From Bacteroidota bacterium (GTDB lineage: Bacteria; Bacteroidota; Bacteroidia; Bacteroidales; VadinHA17): a DNA stretch of 5,986 bases. The stretch spans positions 1 to 5,986 of the forward strand of contig VGGM01000106.1 in the NCBI GenBank assembly GCA_016868515.1. Reading direction: 5' to 3'. The translations under genes were made by a program, and so were the position numbers. How positions within the stretch are numbered: position 1 is the first letter of the stretch; each line of letters opens with the position of its first letter. The notes beneath the pieces are model-generated. The model was not told the DNA's origin, searched no databases, and saw nothing but the letters and a program-made list of their open reading frames with translations. Positions 1 to 5,986 of this stretch are shown here, piece by piece.

Positions 1-1563
1 GGCGAAGTTCATATTACCAGGAAACAATACCTCGACGGAAGTATCCCCACAGGCTTCCAGCGTTCGGCTATCCTGGGGGTTGAGGGTTACATTCAGCTGA
101 AAAAGAAGAGAGTAAGGCTGATACAACTCAGTATCGAAGAAGACTCATGCCGCGAAATATCCGACGTGGGCCACAAACGCCTGTATAAAACCGACAGGCT
201 GGGTATGCCTCTGATTGAGACAGTCACCTACCCCGATATGGAAACCCCGGATGAACTGGCTGAGGCAGCCGAATACATCAGGTTCCTTAACAGAAGCTCC
301 GGCCTCGTCAGAACAGGAATGGGAGCTGCCAGGGAAGACGTGAATGTAAGCTGCGAGGGTGGAAGCCGTGTTGAAATAAAAGGAGTGGCACGTAACAGCT
401 GGATACCTGAACTGTCACATAACGAAGCCTTCAGGCAATACGCCCTCCTTAATATCAGGTCACTGCTGCAGTCAAGAGTCCCTGACCATTCCGGCTGGCA
501 GATAAAAAGCAAAGAGATAGGTTATACCGATACCAGCCTTCACTCTCAGCCGGTACGCGATGCTTTCGATAACGGCTTCAGGGTAATTGCCATTAACCTG
601 CCATTGTGCCATGGTATTCTGTCGCATTTCACACAACCGGGCAAAATCTTTGCCGATGAGCTCTCTGACCGGCTGAAGGTGATTGCCTGCATAGAGAAAC
701 CCAATATGACTCACTCGGAGGAACCTGAACCCCGTCAGGGAGCACCCGATTTCAAAGCTGTTAGCAGGTTTCTCGACGCGGGAAAAGATGATGCACAGGT
801 GGTTCTGTGGGGGCCCGGTGAGGATATCCCCACCGCTGTGGAGACCATTGAGGAGCGGATGAAGCTTGCATTCGAATCTGTACCGAATGAAACCCGCAAG
901 TCATTCGCCGACGGAACTACAATGTTCGAAAGAGTTCTGCCCGGCAGGGACCGCATGTACCCCGATACCGACTCACCACCAATACCGCTTACCGATGATA
1001 ATATAGCGGAACTCAGCAAAGACCTGCCCGTCGAAATAGCCGAACGTTTCCGGCAGATGGAGAAATGGGGAATACCTTCCGATACACACAGGTACCTCCT
1101 CAGCAGGAACCTGGTTGAGATGACTGAGAAAATTGCCGTCGATTTCGGTTTCTCCCACAAGTTTACAGGCTGCTTCCTGGGCCATACGCTAAGGAACCTT
1201 GAAGGTAAGCGCCAGCCTCATAAGAACTTCAGCTACAAAAAGATATACGGTCTTTTTGGCTTCCTGGCAACGAAAAAGCTCGACCCCGCCCTCGCAAAAA
1301 CGATGCTGCCGGTAATATACGACAACCCCGATATGGAATTCGTTTCGGTTCTTTCCAGCACAGGCTTTAAAAAGAAAAGCACCGACGAACTTCTTGCCCC
1401 CGTCGACTTCCTCTACGAAAAATTCCTTGAAATCAGGATATCGGAACGCGACACCGCCGTTACCGACTGGCTGATGGGGCAGATAAGGAGGCAGGCTGTC
1501 GGTAATATAAGTCTGGCAAACCTGAGTGAAAGAATAAATAAAAAAATCAGTAACGGATTCTGA
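1..1563 (+). CDS. gatE: Glu-tRNA(Gln) amidotransferase subunit E (GatE), 5'-truncated by the window edge
   Basis: GatE is the tRNA-binding kinase/amidotransferase subunit of GatDE. It activates the Glu side chain of mischarged Glu-tRNA(Gln) with ATP and transfers ammonia from GatD to give Gln-tRNA(Gln) in the cytoplasm. The frame is open from base 1 to the TGA at 1561-1563, giving 520 visible residues. Archaeal GatE is about 620 residues, so roughly the first 100-120 (start of the GatB-like cradle domain) lie outside. Visible residues in order: LDGSIPTGFQRS at 11-22 and EEDS at 46-49 (GatB/GatE cradle); YKTDRLGMPLIE at 62-73; GMGAAREDVNVS at 106-117 followed by RVEIKGV; an AspRS-like insertion (GAD) domain at about 200-295; the GatE-typical VLPGRDRMYPDTDSPP at about 312-327; and a helical/YqeY-like tail to 520. 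The GAD insertion and the RMYPDTD motif separate it from bacterial GatB. The GTG at 166 lies inside the conserved cradle and is not the start. gatD follows 2 bases downstream. GatE is classically archaeal, so its presence here is unusual. Confidence 0.93.
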   Translation, partial: GEVHITRKQYLDGSIPTGFQRSAILGVEGYIQLKKKRVRLIQLSIEEDSCREISDVGHKRLYKTDRLGMPLIETVTYPDMETPDELAEAAEYIRFLNRSSGLVRTGMGAAREDVNVSCEGGSRVEIKGVARNSWIPELSHNEAFRQYALLNIRSLLQSRVPDHSGWQIKSKEIGYTDTSLHSQPVRDAFDNGFRVIAINLPLCHGILSHFTQPGKIFADELSDRLKVIACIEKPNMTHSEEPEPRQGAPDFKAVSRFLDAGKDDAQVVLWGPGEDIPTAVETIEERMKLAFESVPNETRKSFADGTTMFERVLPGRDRMYPDTDSPPIPLTDDNIAELSKDLPVEIAERFRQMEKWGIPSDTHRYLLSRNLVEMTEKIAVDFGFSHKFTGCFLGHTLRNLEGKRQPHKNFSYKKIYGLFGFLATKKLDPALAKTMLPVIYDNPDMEFVSVLSSTGFKKKSTDELLAPVDFLYEKFLEIRISERDTAVTDWLMGQIRRQAVGNISLANLSERINKKISNGF

Positions 1564-1565
1564 AC

Positions 1566-2951
1566 ATGGCTGAAGATATTTTCCAGGGATACAAGGGTAC
1601 TGCCCTCAATACATTGCGCAAATTCAACGTAAGGGTGTGGGGACAGGCCAGTATTGAAACAACAAGGGGTTCGTTCAGGGGAACTGTCCTCCCACGCTCT
1701 GAAAATGACGACGATAAACATATAGTGCTTAAAATCGATACCGGCTACAATATCGGAATCAATGTAACAACCATCACCGGAATGAAGGAAACCGGATATC
1801 AGAAGGCCAACTATAAAATTCCGGAAAAGGAGTTTCCCTATTCATCCGATAAACCAAACATTAAACTGTTCGGTACCGGCGGAACCATTGCATCACGGCT
1901 CGATTACCGTACAGGAGCGGTAATACCGGCATTCTCGCCCGGTGAGCTCTACGGCGCGGTCCCCGAACTGGCCGATGTATGCAATATAAACACCGAGAAA
2001 CTGTTTGCCGTCTTCAGTGAAAACATGGGGCCCGAACAGTATAAAACCCTCGCCAGGGCTATAGGAAAGGAGATTGAGAACGGTGTCGATGGTATTGTAA
2101 TTGGCCATGGCACCGACACCCTGCATCATACCGCGGCGGCCCTCTCATTTATGGTACAGAACTCACCCGTACCTGTTATCCTTGTCGGCTCCCAGCGATC
2201 GTCCGACAGACCCTCGTCTGACGCCGCCCTGAACCTTATACACGCAAGCACCGCAGCCGGTCATGGCGATATAGCCGAGGTGCTGGTTTGCATGTTCGGA
2301 CCGACATCCGATGAGTACGGGTTCCTCCACAGGGGTACCAGGGTAAGAAAAATGCACAGTTCGTACCGTTCAACATTCCGTACAATAGGCGATACCCCTG
2401 TGGCCACAGTAACCCGCAACGGACTCACCCCGCTTAAGAAGGAGTACAACCACCGCCGGAAGGACCGCAACGTAAAAATCCTGCCATATTTCAGTGAAAA
2501 GGTTACCATGATGTACTACTATCCGCATATGGATGTGAACATGATGCACTCTCTTATAGATATGGGGTACAAGGGAATAGTAATTGTCGGAACCGGGCTC
2601 GGGCATGTAAACCGCGAACTCTATCCGGCGCTGGAAAGAGCCAGGGAAGAGGGCGTTGGCGTGTATATGACCCTCCAGACAATCTGGGGCTATGTCCATA
2701 TGTTCGTGTATGAAACCGGCCGCGACATGATGGCAAAAGGTGTTATTCCGCTGGGAAACATGCTGCCCGAAGTGGCCTGGGTGAAACTTGGATGGGCAAT
2801 GGGACAGACTGACGACCCCGAAGAGATTAAAAAAATAATGCTCGCACCGGTTAACTGTGAAATAACCGAAAGGGAACCCTATAACGGATACCTTGTTTAC
2901 CAGGGAGGCGTTCCCGAGGTTGAGGATTTCGTAAGAAAATTCAGGAAATAG
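1566..2951 (+). CDS. gatD: Glu-tRNA(Gln) amidotransferase subunit D (GatD), asparaginase-like glutaminase
   Basis: GatD hydrolyses glutamine (or asparagine) and channels the ammonia to GatE for Gln-tRNA(Gln) synthesis. The 461 residues begin with a small beta-barrel N-terminal domain (about 1-90) found in GatD but absent from plain L-asparaginases. An asparaginase fold follows, with GTGGTIAS at 103-110 (nucleophile candidate Thr107), HGTDT at 181-185 (Thr183, Asp184) and HRGTRVRKMHSS at 255-266 (Lys262). These match the Thr/Thr/Asp/Lys active set of the family. QRSSDRPSSDAALN at 210-223 and the C-terminal MLPEVAWVKLGWAMGQTDDPE (about 399-419) are GatD signatures. It is slightly longer than archaeal GatD (about 420-450), mainly through a C-terminal extension after about residue 437. 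The ATG is 2 bases after the gatE stop, with no Shine-Dalgarno sequence, so translation is probably coupled to gatE. It is unrelated to the MurT partner also named GatD and to galactitol dehydrogenase GatD. All catalytic residues are present, so an active enzyme is expected. Confidence 0.95.
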   Translation: MAEDIFQGYKGTALNTLRKFNVRVWGQASIETTRGSFRGTVLPRSENDDDKHIVLKIDTGYNIGINVTTITGMKETGYQKANYKIPEKEFPYSSDKPNIKLFGTGGTIASRLDYRTGAVIPAFSPGELYGAVPELADVCNINTEKLFAVFSENMGPEQYKTLARAIGKEIENGVDGIVIGHGTDTLHHTAAALSFMVQNSPVPVILVGSQRSSDRPSSDAALNLIHASTAAGHGDIAEVLVCMFGPTSDEYGFLHRGTRVRKMHSSYRSTFRTIGDTPVATVTRNGLTPLKKEYNHRRKDRNVKILPYFSEKVTMMYYYPHMDVNMMHSLIDMGYKGIVIVGTGLGHVNRELYPALERAREEGVGVYMTLQTIWGYVHMFVYETGRDMMAKGVIPLGNMLPEVAWVKLGWAMGQTDDPEEIKKIMLAPVNCEITEREPYNGYLVYQGGVPEVEDFVRKFRK

Positions 2952-2965
2952 CAATACCCTTCACC

Positions 2966-3610
2966 ATGATCGAAAAGAAGGCTGCCCTGCTAAGGGAAGC
3001 AATCCTGAAGGGGCTTCCGGGAACAGATGTACAGTGGGAAATGGCATCGTCTGACAGAATGATAAAGGATTTTCCCCGTACCCGGAATAATTCATCGAGG
3101 CTTGCAGCAGTACTTTTCCTGCTCTATCCGCTTAACGGGAAACTCCATACATGCCTTATTCAGCGTCAGCAGTATAATGGTGTGCACGGAGGGCAGATCA
3201 GCTTCCCCGGCGGGAAAGCTGAACCGGCTGATACCAGCCTGATCGGTACCGCCTTACGGGAAGCATCTGAAGAGACGGGAATTATCATCCCTCCCGATAA
3301 TGTAATCGGTGTTCTTACCCCGCTGTTTATACCCGTAAGCGATACCGAGGTCACACCCGTGGTGGCATGGTGCAGCCCAAACCCCTCATTCCGTATTGAC
3401 AAAGGCGAGGTGGCCCACATAATAGAAGCCGATATGGAGAAACTGGCCGATGCGGCAATTGTCAGTGAAAAACCTTTCGTGATAAGAGGTGAGATGATGA
3501 ACGTAAAATACTACGACCTGAACGGATATGTCATCTGGGGAGCCACAGCCATGATAATACACGAAATGATAACGATATTCCGCAGGGAAAAAATCCCTTT
3601 TACTTTATGA
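2966..3610 (+). CDS. Nudix hydrolase, CoA pyrophosphatase (NudL/YeaB-like) family
   Basis: This is a cytosolic Nudix hydrolase of 214 residues, close to the usual 190-220 for the family. Relatives cleave the pyrophosphate of CoA, acyl-CoA or oxidised CoA to 3',5'-ADP and phosphopantetheine, but substrates vary. LIQRQQYNGVHGGQISFPGG at 64-83 is the UPF0035-type motif that precedes the Nudix box in CoA pyrophosphatases. The box continues to REASEETGI at 98-106, with Glu99, Glu102 and Glu103 as metal ligands. The spacing from the second Gly of FPGG to the Arg, and an Asp at 89, resemble E. coli NudL. The ATG lies 14 bases after the gatD stop with no Shine-Dalgarno sequence, so it is probably the last gene of a gatE-gatD-nudix operon. 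The link to GatDE need not be functional. Its last 11 bases overlap the 3' end of the opposing gene. Family confidence is high; the CoA substrate is inferred from the motif. Confidence 0.88.
   Translation: MIEKKAALLREAILKGLPGTDVQWEMASSDRMIKDFPRTRNNSSRLAAVLFLLYPLNGKLHTCLIQRQQYNGVHGGQISFPGGKAEPADTSLIGTALREASEETGIIIPPDNVIGVLTPLFIPVSDTEVTPVVAWCSPNPSFRIDKGEVAHIIEADMEKLADAAIVSEKPFVIRGEMMNVKYYDLNGYVIWGATAMIIHEMITIFRREKIPFTL
3584..3601 (+). terminator. Weak hairpin plus T-run at the end of the plus-strand operon
   Basis: AGGGA at 3584-3588 can pair with TCCCT at 3594-3598 around a five-A loop, and a run of T follows (3598-3601, then ACTTTA). It lies in the last codons of the Nudix gene, where an intrinsic terminator for the gatE-gatD-nudix transcript would be expected, because no intergenic space separates it from the opposing gene. 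The stem is only 5 bp and the T-run is short and interrupted, so it may be chance. Confidence 0.22.
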
Positions 3611-5018
3611 TATTGCGGTAATGGTCGTACCTGTCCATTATCTGGGTCACAAAGGCAACCGTCTCACGTCCCCTGAAATATCCATGCTGAACCTCAGGGT
3701 GGTTATAGTAGTCGGGCTGCGACTTCTTGAGAATATAACTCTCAACAACGCCATGCCAGGTTGAAGAATCTGACCCCTCACTGTCGGCCAGCCTCATGGC
3801 ATCAAGAACATGACCCGGACCGGCATTGTACGATGCCAGAATGAACCTGAGCCGCTCATCATCGTCCGGAATGCGGTTGCGGAACATCCTCTCAAGCCAG
3901 CTTATGTACATTACCCCGGCCCTGATATTATTCTCAGGTGATGTGGTAACGTCAATGCCAAAATGCTTGCCTGTTGAAGGCATTACCTGCATCAGGCCAT
4001 AGGCTCCGGCTCTTGATGTTACATCCGGTTTGAAGCGCGACTCCTGGTATATCAGGGCCGCCAGAAGCCTCCAGTCCCACGAAATGGAATCGCTGTATTG
4101 CTGAATAAGCTCATCCCATGGAGATATTCGGCCTGTACTGTTGCTGTAATAAAGACTCGTATATATCCTCTCCGACCTCGGGTTCCTGAAATAATTGGAG
4201 TATAAAACTGCATATTCGGCAGTTTTGCGGTAACCGGTAAACCAGTTGTCGAACTCCGCTGCCAGCACTTCAGACCCCTCTCTGCGAATGGCCCATGAAC
4301 GCTTCTGTGTGAAACTTACCGGCATACTTATATCAATGTCGGCATAAAAGGTGCGGGCCACAATGGCAAAATTCTCATCGCAAATAGTGTAGTCAATCTC
4401 ACCCTTTGCCACCAGTGATACCAGCTCCTCGGAATCATATGGAAGTTCTACACTGTAAATGGTATCGGCAATCTCGCGCTGAAGCATGCTGATTCTCTCA
4501 ACGTAATGCGACCCCCTGGGTACATAAATCACCTTCCCTGCAAGGTCGAGATGGCTGGAAAGCACCAGTGAGTTAACCCTGTCGGCAGTCATCGTCCTCC
4601 ATTTGGCCGGCTTGCGCTGTACCAGTACCTCCCTGGTCTCATGTATATTCTCAGTAAGCCGCAGTCTGCTCATGTAACCGGCAGTAACCGGAAACCCAAT
4701 AGCTACAATGTCGGCATCACCGCTGTTCAGCATCCTGATTGCTTTCTCACGGTCATTCTCCGAAATAATCTCAAGATCCACTCCGAGGTGCCGGGCAAAT
4801 TTGCCAAGCAATTCATAGTTGAACCCCATGGGAGTGCCCCGGTAAAGAAAATAACTTGTCGAGTTTAAGTCAGTGACTGCTGTCAGCCTGCCCCGTTCAA
4901 TTATGCCGTCGAGGTCACGGAACGATGTCTGCACTTCCCCGGCGGGTGAACTATTATTGTTACTGCATGAAAAAAAGAGAACGGGAAATATTATGTAAAT
5001 TATTAATCGTCTTACCAA
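3600..5018 (-). CDS. MltF-like lipoprotein: solute-binding (SBP_bac_3) domain plus lytic transglycosylase (SLT) domain
   Basis: This is an envelope enzyme expected to cleave peptidoglycan glycan strands non-hydrolytically. Its N-terminal periplasmic binding domain probably senses or binds muropeptides, as proposed for E. coli MltF. From the preferred TTG start at 5018 it has 472 residues. The N-terminus MVRRLIIYIIFPVLFFSC is a lipoprotein signal with Cys18 as the lipidated residue. Then come an SBP_bac_3 domain at about 30-265 (GTPMGFNYELLGKFARHLGV at 61-80; NSGDADIVAIGFP at 98-110) and an SLT domain at about 305-460: IYQESRF with catalytic Glu326, GAYGLMQVMPST at 338-349 and ASYNAGPGHV at 395-404. 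The frame stays open to a TTG at 5057, but that codon lies inside the predicted -7 promoter box and would add 13 residues before the signal peptide. CSNNNSS after the lipobox lacks the acidic residues of the Bacteroidota surface-export signal, so a periplasm-facing anchor is likelier. It is tail to tail with the Nudix gene and downstream of the porin on the same strand. Confidence 0.9.
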   Translation of the reverse strand: MVRRLIIYIIFPVLFFSCSNNNSSPAGEVQTSFRDLDGIIERGRLTAVTDLNSTSYFLYRGTPMGFNYELLGKFARHLGVDLEIISENDREKAIRMLNSGDADIVAIGFPVTAGYMSRLRLTENIHETREVLVQRKPAKWRTMTADRVNSLVLSSHLDLAGKVIYVPRGSHYVERISMLQREIADTIYSVELPYDSEELVSLVAKGEIDYTICDENFAIVARTFYADIDISMPVSFTQKRSWAIRREGSEVLAAEFDNWFTGYRKTAEYAVLYSNYFRNPRSERIYTSLYYSNSTGRISPWDELIQQYSDSISWDWRLLAALIYQESRFKPDVTSRAGAYGLMQVMPSTGKHFGIDVTTSPENNIRAGVMYISWLERMFRNRIPDDDERLRFILASYNAGPGHVLDAMRLADSEGSDSSTWHGVVESYILKKSQPDYYNHPEVQHGYFRGRETVAFVTQIMDRYDHYRNIIK

Positions 5019-5054
5019 AACAAAACTATTCGTTAAACATCTGCAAATCGGGTG

Positions 5055-5062
5055 CAAAGATA
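5055..5062 (-). promoter_or_regulatory. Bacteroidota-type -7 promoter element for the MltF-like gene
   Basis: Read on the minus strand this is TATCTTTG, an exact match to the Bacteroidota sigma-70 -7 consensus TAnnTTTG. Upstream is A/T-rich (ATTAGAAATTTTTAC). The -33 element is poor: the tetramer 19 bases upstream (5085-5082) reads GTTC rather than TTTG. Transcription starting just downstream would give a leader of roughly 30 bases before the TTG at 5018. The element sits in the short space after the porin stop codon, so the MltF-like gene need not depend on porin transcription. Confidence 0.55.
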
Positions 5063-5072
5063 GTAAAAATTT

Positions 5073-5986
5073 CTAATCATAGAACGTCCATGCAATTCCA
5101 TACCTGAAAACTCTTATATTCAGAGGGTTATGCGGAATAAGATAATAATCGTACCCACTAAGACCTGAATTGACATGGTCGAATGAAAGCAGAATCCGGG
5201 TTCTTTTTATCTTGGCATTAAGGAAAACATTTACGAACGGATAGCCTCCGGTCAGGGTCGTATTCTGATTATAATAGCGACCTGTTGAGGGCATATAGGC
5301 CATAGAGTTGTACCTGGTATGCATGAACAGTTCGGCTCCGGTTTCTATGTGCATGCTGCCTCCGGTAAGCTTGAAATATATGTTCTTGTCGTACCACAAT
5401 GCAGTTCGGAAGGTAACGAGTGGAACATCGAGTATACCGGGGTTACTGCTCTGCTGCAGCAAAACTGTAGTGCCCGATCTGAAACCGCCCATTCTGAAGG
5501 TTTTATCGGCAGTTATGGCAGCCACCGATAATGCTCCCGGTTTCACGGCCGGAAGGGCATCGGTACCGAAGTAGCTGTAATTTTCTATCACAGCATACCT
5601 GAAAGATGCTTTGAATAACCTGGCAGGATAGCTGAATGATGTTCCGGCTGAAATGGTGAATTCCCTTTCGTAGGGCCCCGTGCTCCAGTAGAAATTGTTG
5701 CTGCCCCATTGCCTGAACCAGAAAGAGGGTGTTTCGAGCGATACCTTTCCGTCGATCAGAAGCTCCGAATCGCCCTTTCGCATTCCGAAATCCTTCCTGA
5801 TCCTGCCCGACAGGTCAAAGTCACCCGCCCTGTCGCCGGCGAAGTAGAGCATACCCGAGGCGCTCCATCCGAATTTCTCGCCCACCCTGTTCTCAAGGTT
5901 CCCTGTCAGGGCAATATTCTGATGTCTTGCTGAAGAAGTGTCGGCAATAACGGTATCGGCCAGGAAGAGTGGAATTATCTGACCAT
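5073..5986 (-). CDS. Putative beta-barrel outer-membrane porin, C-terminal part (5' end beyond the window)
   Basis: The frame is open on the minus strand from the window edge (5984) to the TAG at 5075-5073, giving 304 visible residues. The GTG at 5885 is an internal codon: the upstream reading (GQIIPLFLADTVIADTS... to ...ALTGNLENRV) continues the same alternating beta-strand pattern. The protein is rich in aromatics and in alternating polar/hydrophobic strands (for example GWSASGMLYFAGDRAGDFDL, TGGSMHIETGAELFMHTRYN). It ends in RVFRYGIAWTFYD, an aromatic-rich final strand of the kind recognised by the BAM machinery. This fits the C-terminal half of the large 'putative porin' family of Bacteroidota (Porin_10-like, usually about 600-700 residues), in which the final strand is typically a FRxGIxWxFxD pattern. 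No substrate can be inferred. The gene shares the strand with the MltF-like lipoprotein gene, which starts about 54 bases further on from its own promoter. The barrel assignment is fairly sure; the exact family is inferred. Confidence 0.75.
   Translation of the reverse strand, partial: GQIIPLFLADTVIADTSSARHQNIALTGNLENRVGEKFGWSASGMLYFAGDRAGDFDLSGRIRKDFGMRKGDSELLIDGKVSLETPSFWFRQWGSNNFYWSTGPYEREFTISAGTSFSYPARLFKASFRYAVIENYSYFGTDALPAVKPGALSVAAITADKTFRMGGFRSGTTVLLQQSSNPGILDVPLVTFRTALWYDKNIYFKLTGGSMHIETGAELFMHTRYNSMAYMPSTGRYYNQNTTLTGGYPFVNVFLNAKIKRTRILLSFDHVNSGLSGYDYYLIPHNPLNIRVFRYGIAWTFYD

Noticed and set aside
735..1160. A 141-codon minus-strand open frame opposite gatE
   Set aside because: It is Ser/Arg-rich with no recognisable motif, and it lies antisense to conserved GatE sequence.
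166..1563. gatE starting at the GTG at 166 as a complete 465-residue gene
   Set aside because: The frame is open to base 1 and the upstream codons encode conserved GatE/GatB cradle motifs (LDGSIPTGFQRS, EEDS), so the gene is cut by the window edge.
1566..2951. Plain L-asparaginase instead of GatD
   Set aside because: It has the extra N-terminal barrel domain, the GatD-specific QRSSDRPSSD and TDDPE motifs and a gatE gene immediately upstream.
2370..2954. A 194-codon minus-strand open frame opposite the gatD end
   Set aside because: It lies wholly against the well-supported gatD and shows a composition (many His, Cys, Phe) typical of an antisense shadow, with no recognisable domain.
5026..5040. 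A four-codon ATG-to-TAG frame (MFNE) in the leader of the MltF-like gene
   Set aside because: It is too short to judge, has no ribosome site and is easily explained by chance in an A/T-rich leader.
5073..5885. Porin-like gene as a complete 270-residue protein from the GTG at 5885
   Set aside because: The frame continues upstream to the window edge, no signal peptide follows that GTG, and the family is much longer, so it is a C-terminal fragment.
1..5986. Assembly chimera joining archaeal DNA (gatDE) to bacterial DNA
   Set aside because: The third gene of the same tight operon is a bacterial-type Nudix gene that overlaps the bacterial lipoprotein gene, and codon style does not change along the window. 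Not excluded without read data, but not favoured.

Overview
The window looks like a chromosomal fragment of a Bacteroidota bacterium (probably Bacteroidales-like or an uncultured relative). The minus strand carries envelope genes of that kind: a lipoprotein made of a periplasmic solute-binding domain plus a lytic transglycosylase domain (MltF type), and the C-terminal half of a Bacteroidota-type beta-barrel porin. The only clear promoter is a TAnnTTTG-type -7 box, which is typical of the phylum, and the start codons lack Shine-Dalgarno sequences, which also fits. There are no RNA genes, CRISPR arrays, insertion sequences or long repeats, and no gene-free stretch longer than about 55 bases.

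Layout: (1) bases 1-1563, plus strand, a 5'-truncated gatE; (2) bases 1566-2951, plus strand, gatD; (3) bases 2966-3610, plus strand, a Nudix hydrolase of the CoA pyrophosphatase (NudL/YeaB-like) type. These three are packed with gaps of 2 and 14 bases and probably form one transcript. (4) Bases 3600-5018 (open back to 5057), minus strand, the MltF-like lipoprotein, which meets the Nudix gene tail to tail with an 11-base overlap. (5) Bases 5073-5986, minus strand, the porin, which continues past the window end.

The notable feature is the gatE-gatD pair. GatDE is the heterodimeric Glu-tRNA(Gln) amidotransferase classically described as archaeal. GatE recognises and phosphorylates Glu-tRNA(Gln), while GatD, an asparaginase-like glutaminase, supplies ammonia. 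Here both subunits sit among bacterial envelope genes in one compact locus with matching codon style. The GatD catalytic residues and the visible GatE motifs are intact. This suggests a bacterium that makes Gln-tRNA(Gln) by an archaeal-type route, acquired by lateral transfer and since ameliorated, or inherited in a lineage where it has been little described. Most ordinary Bacteroidota charge tRNA(Gln) directly with GlnRS, so the full tRNA(Gln) charging set of this genome is the question to ask.
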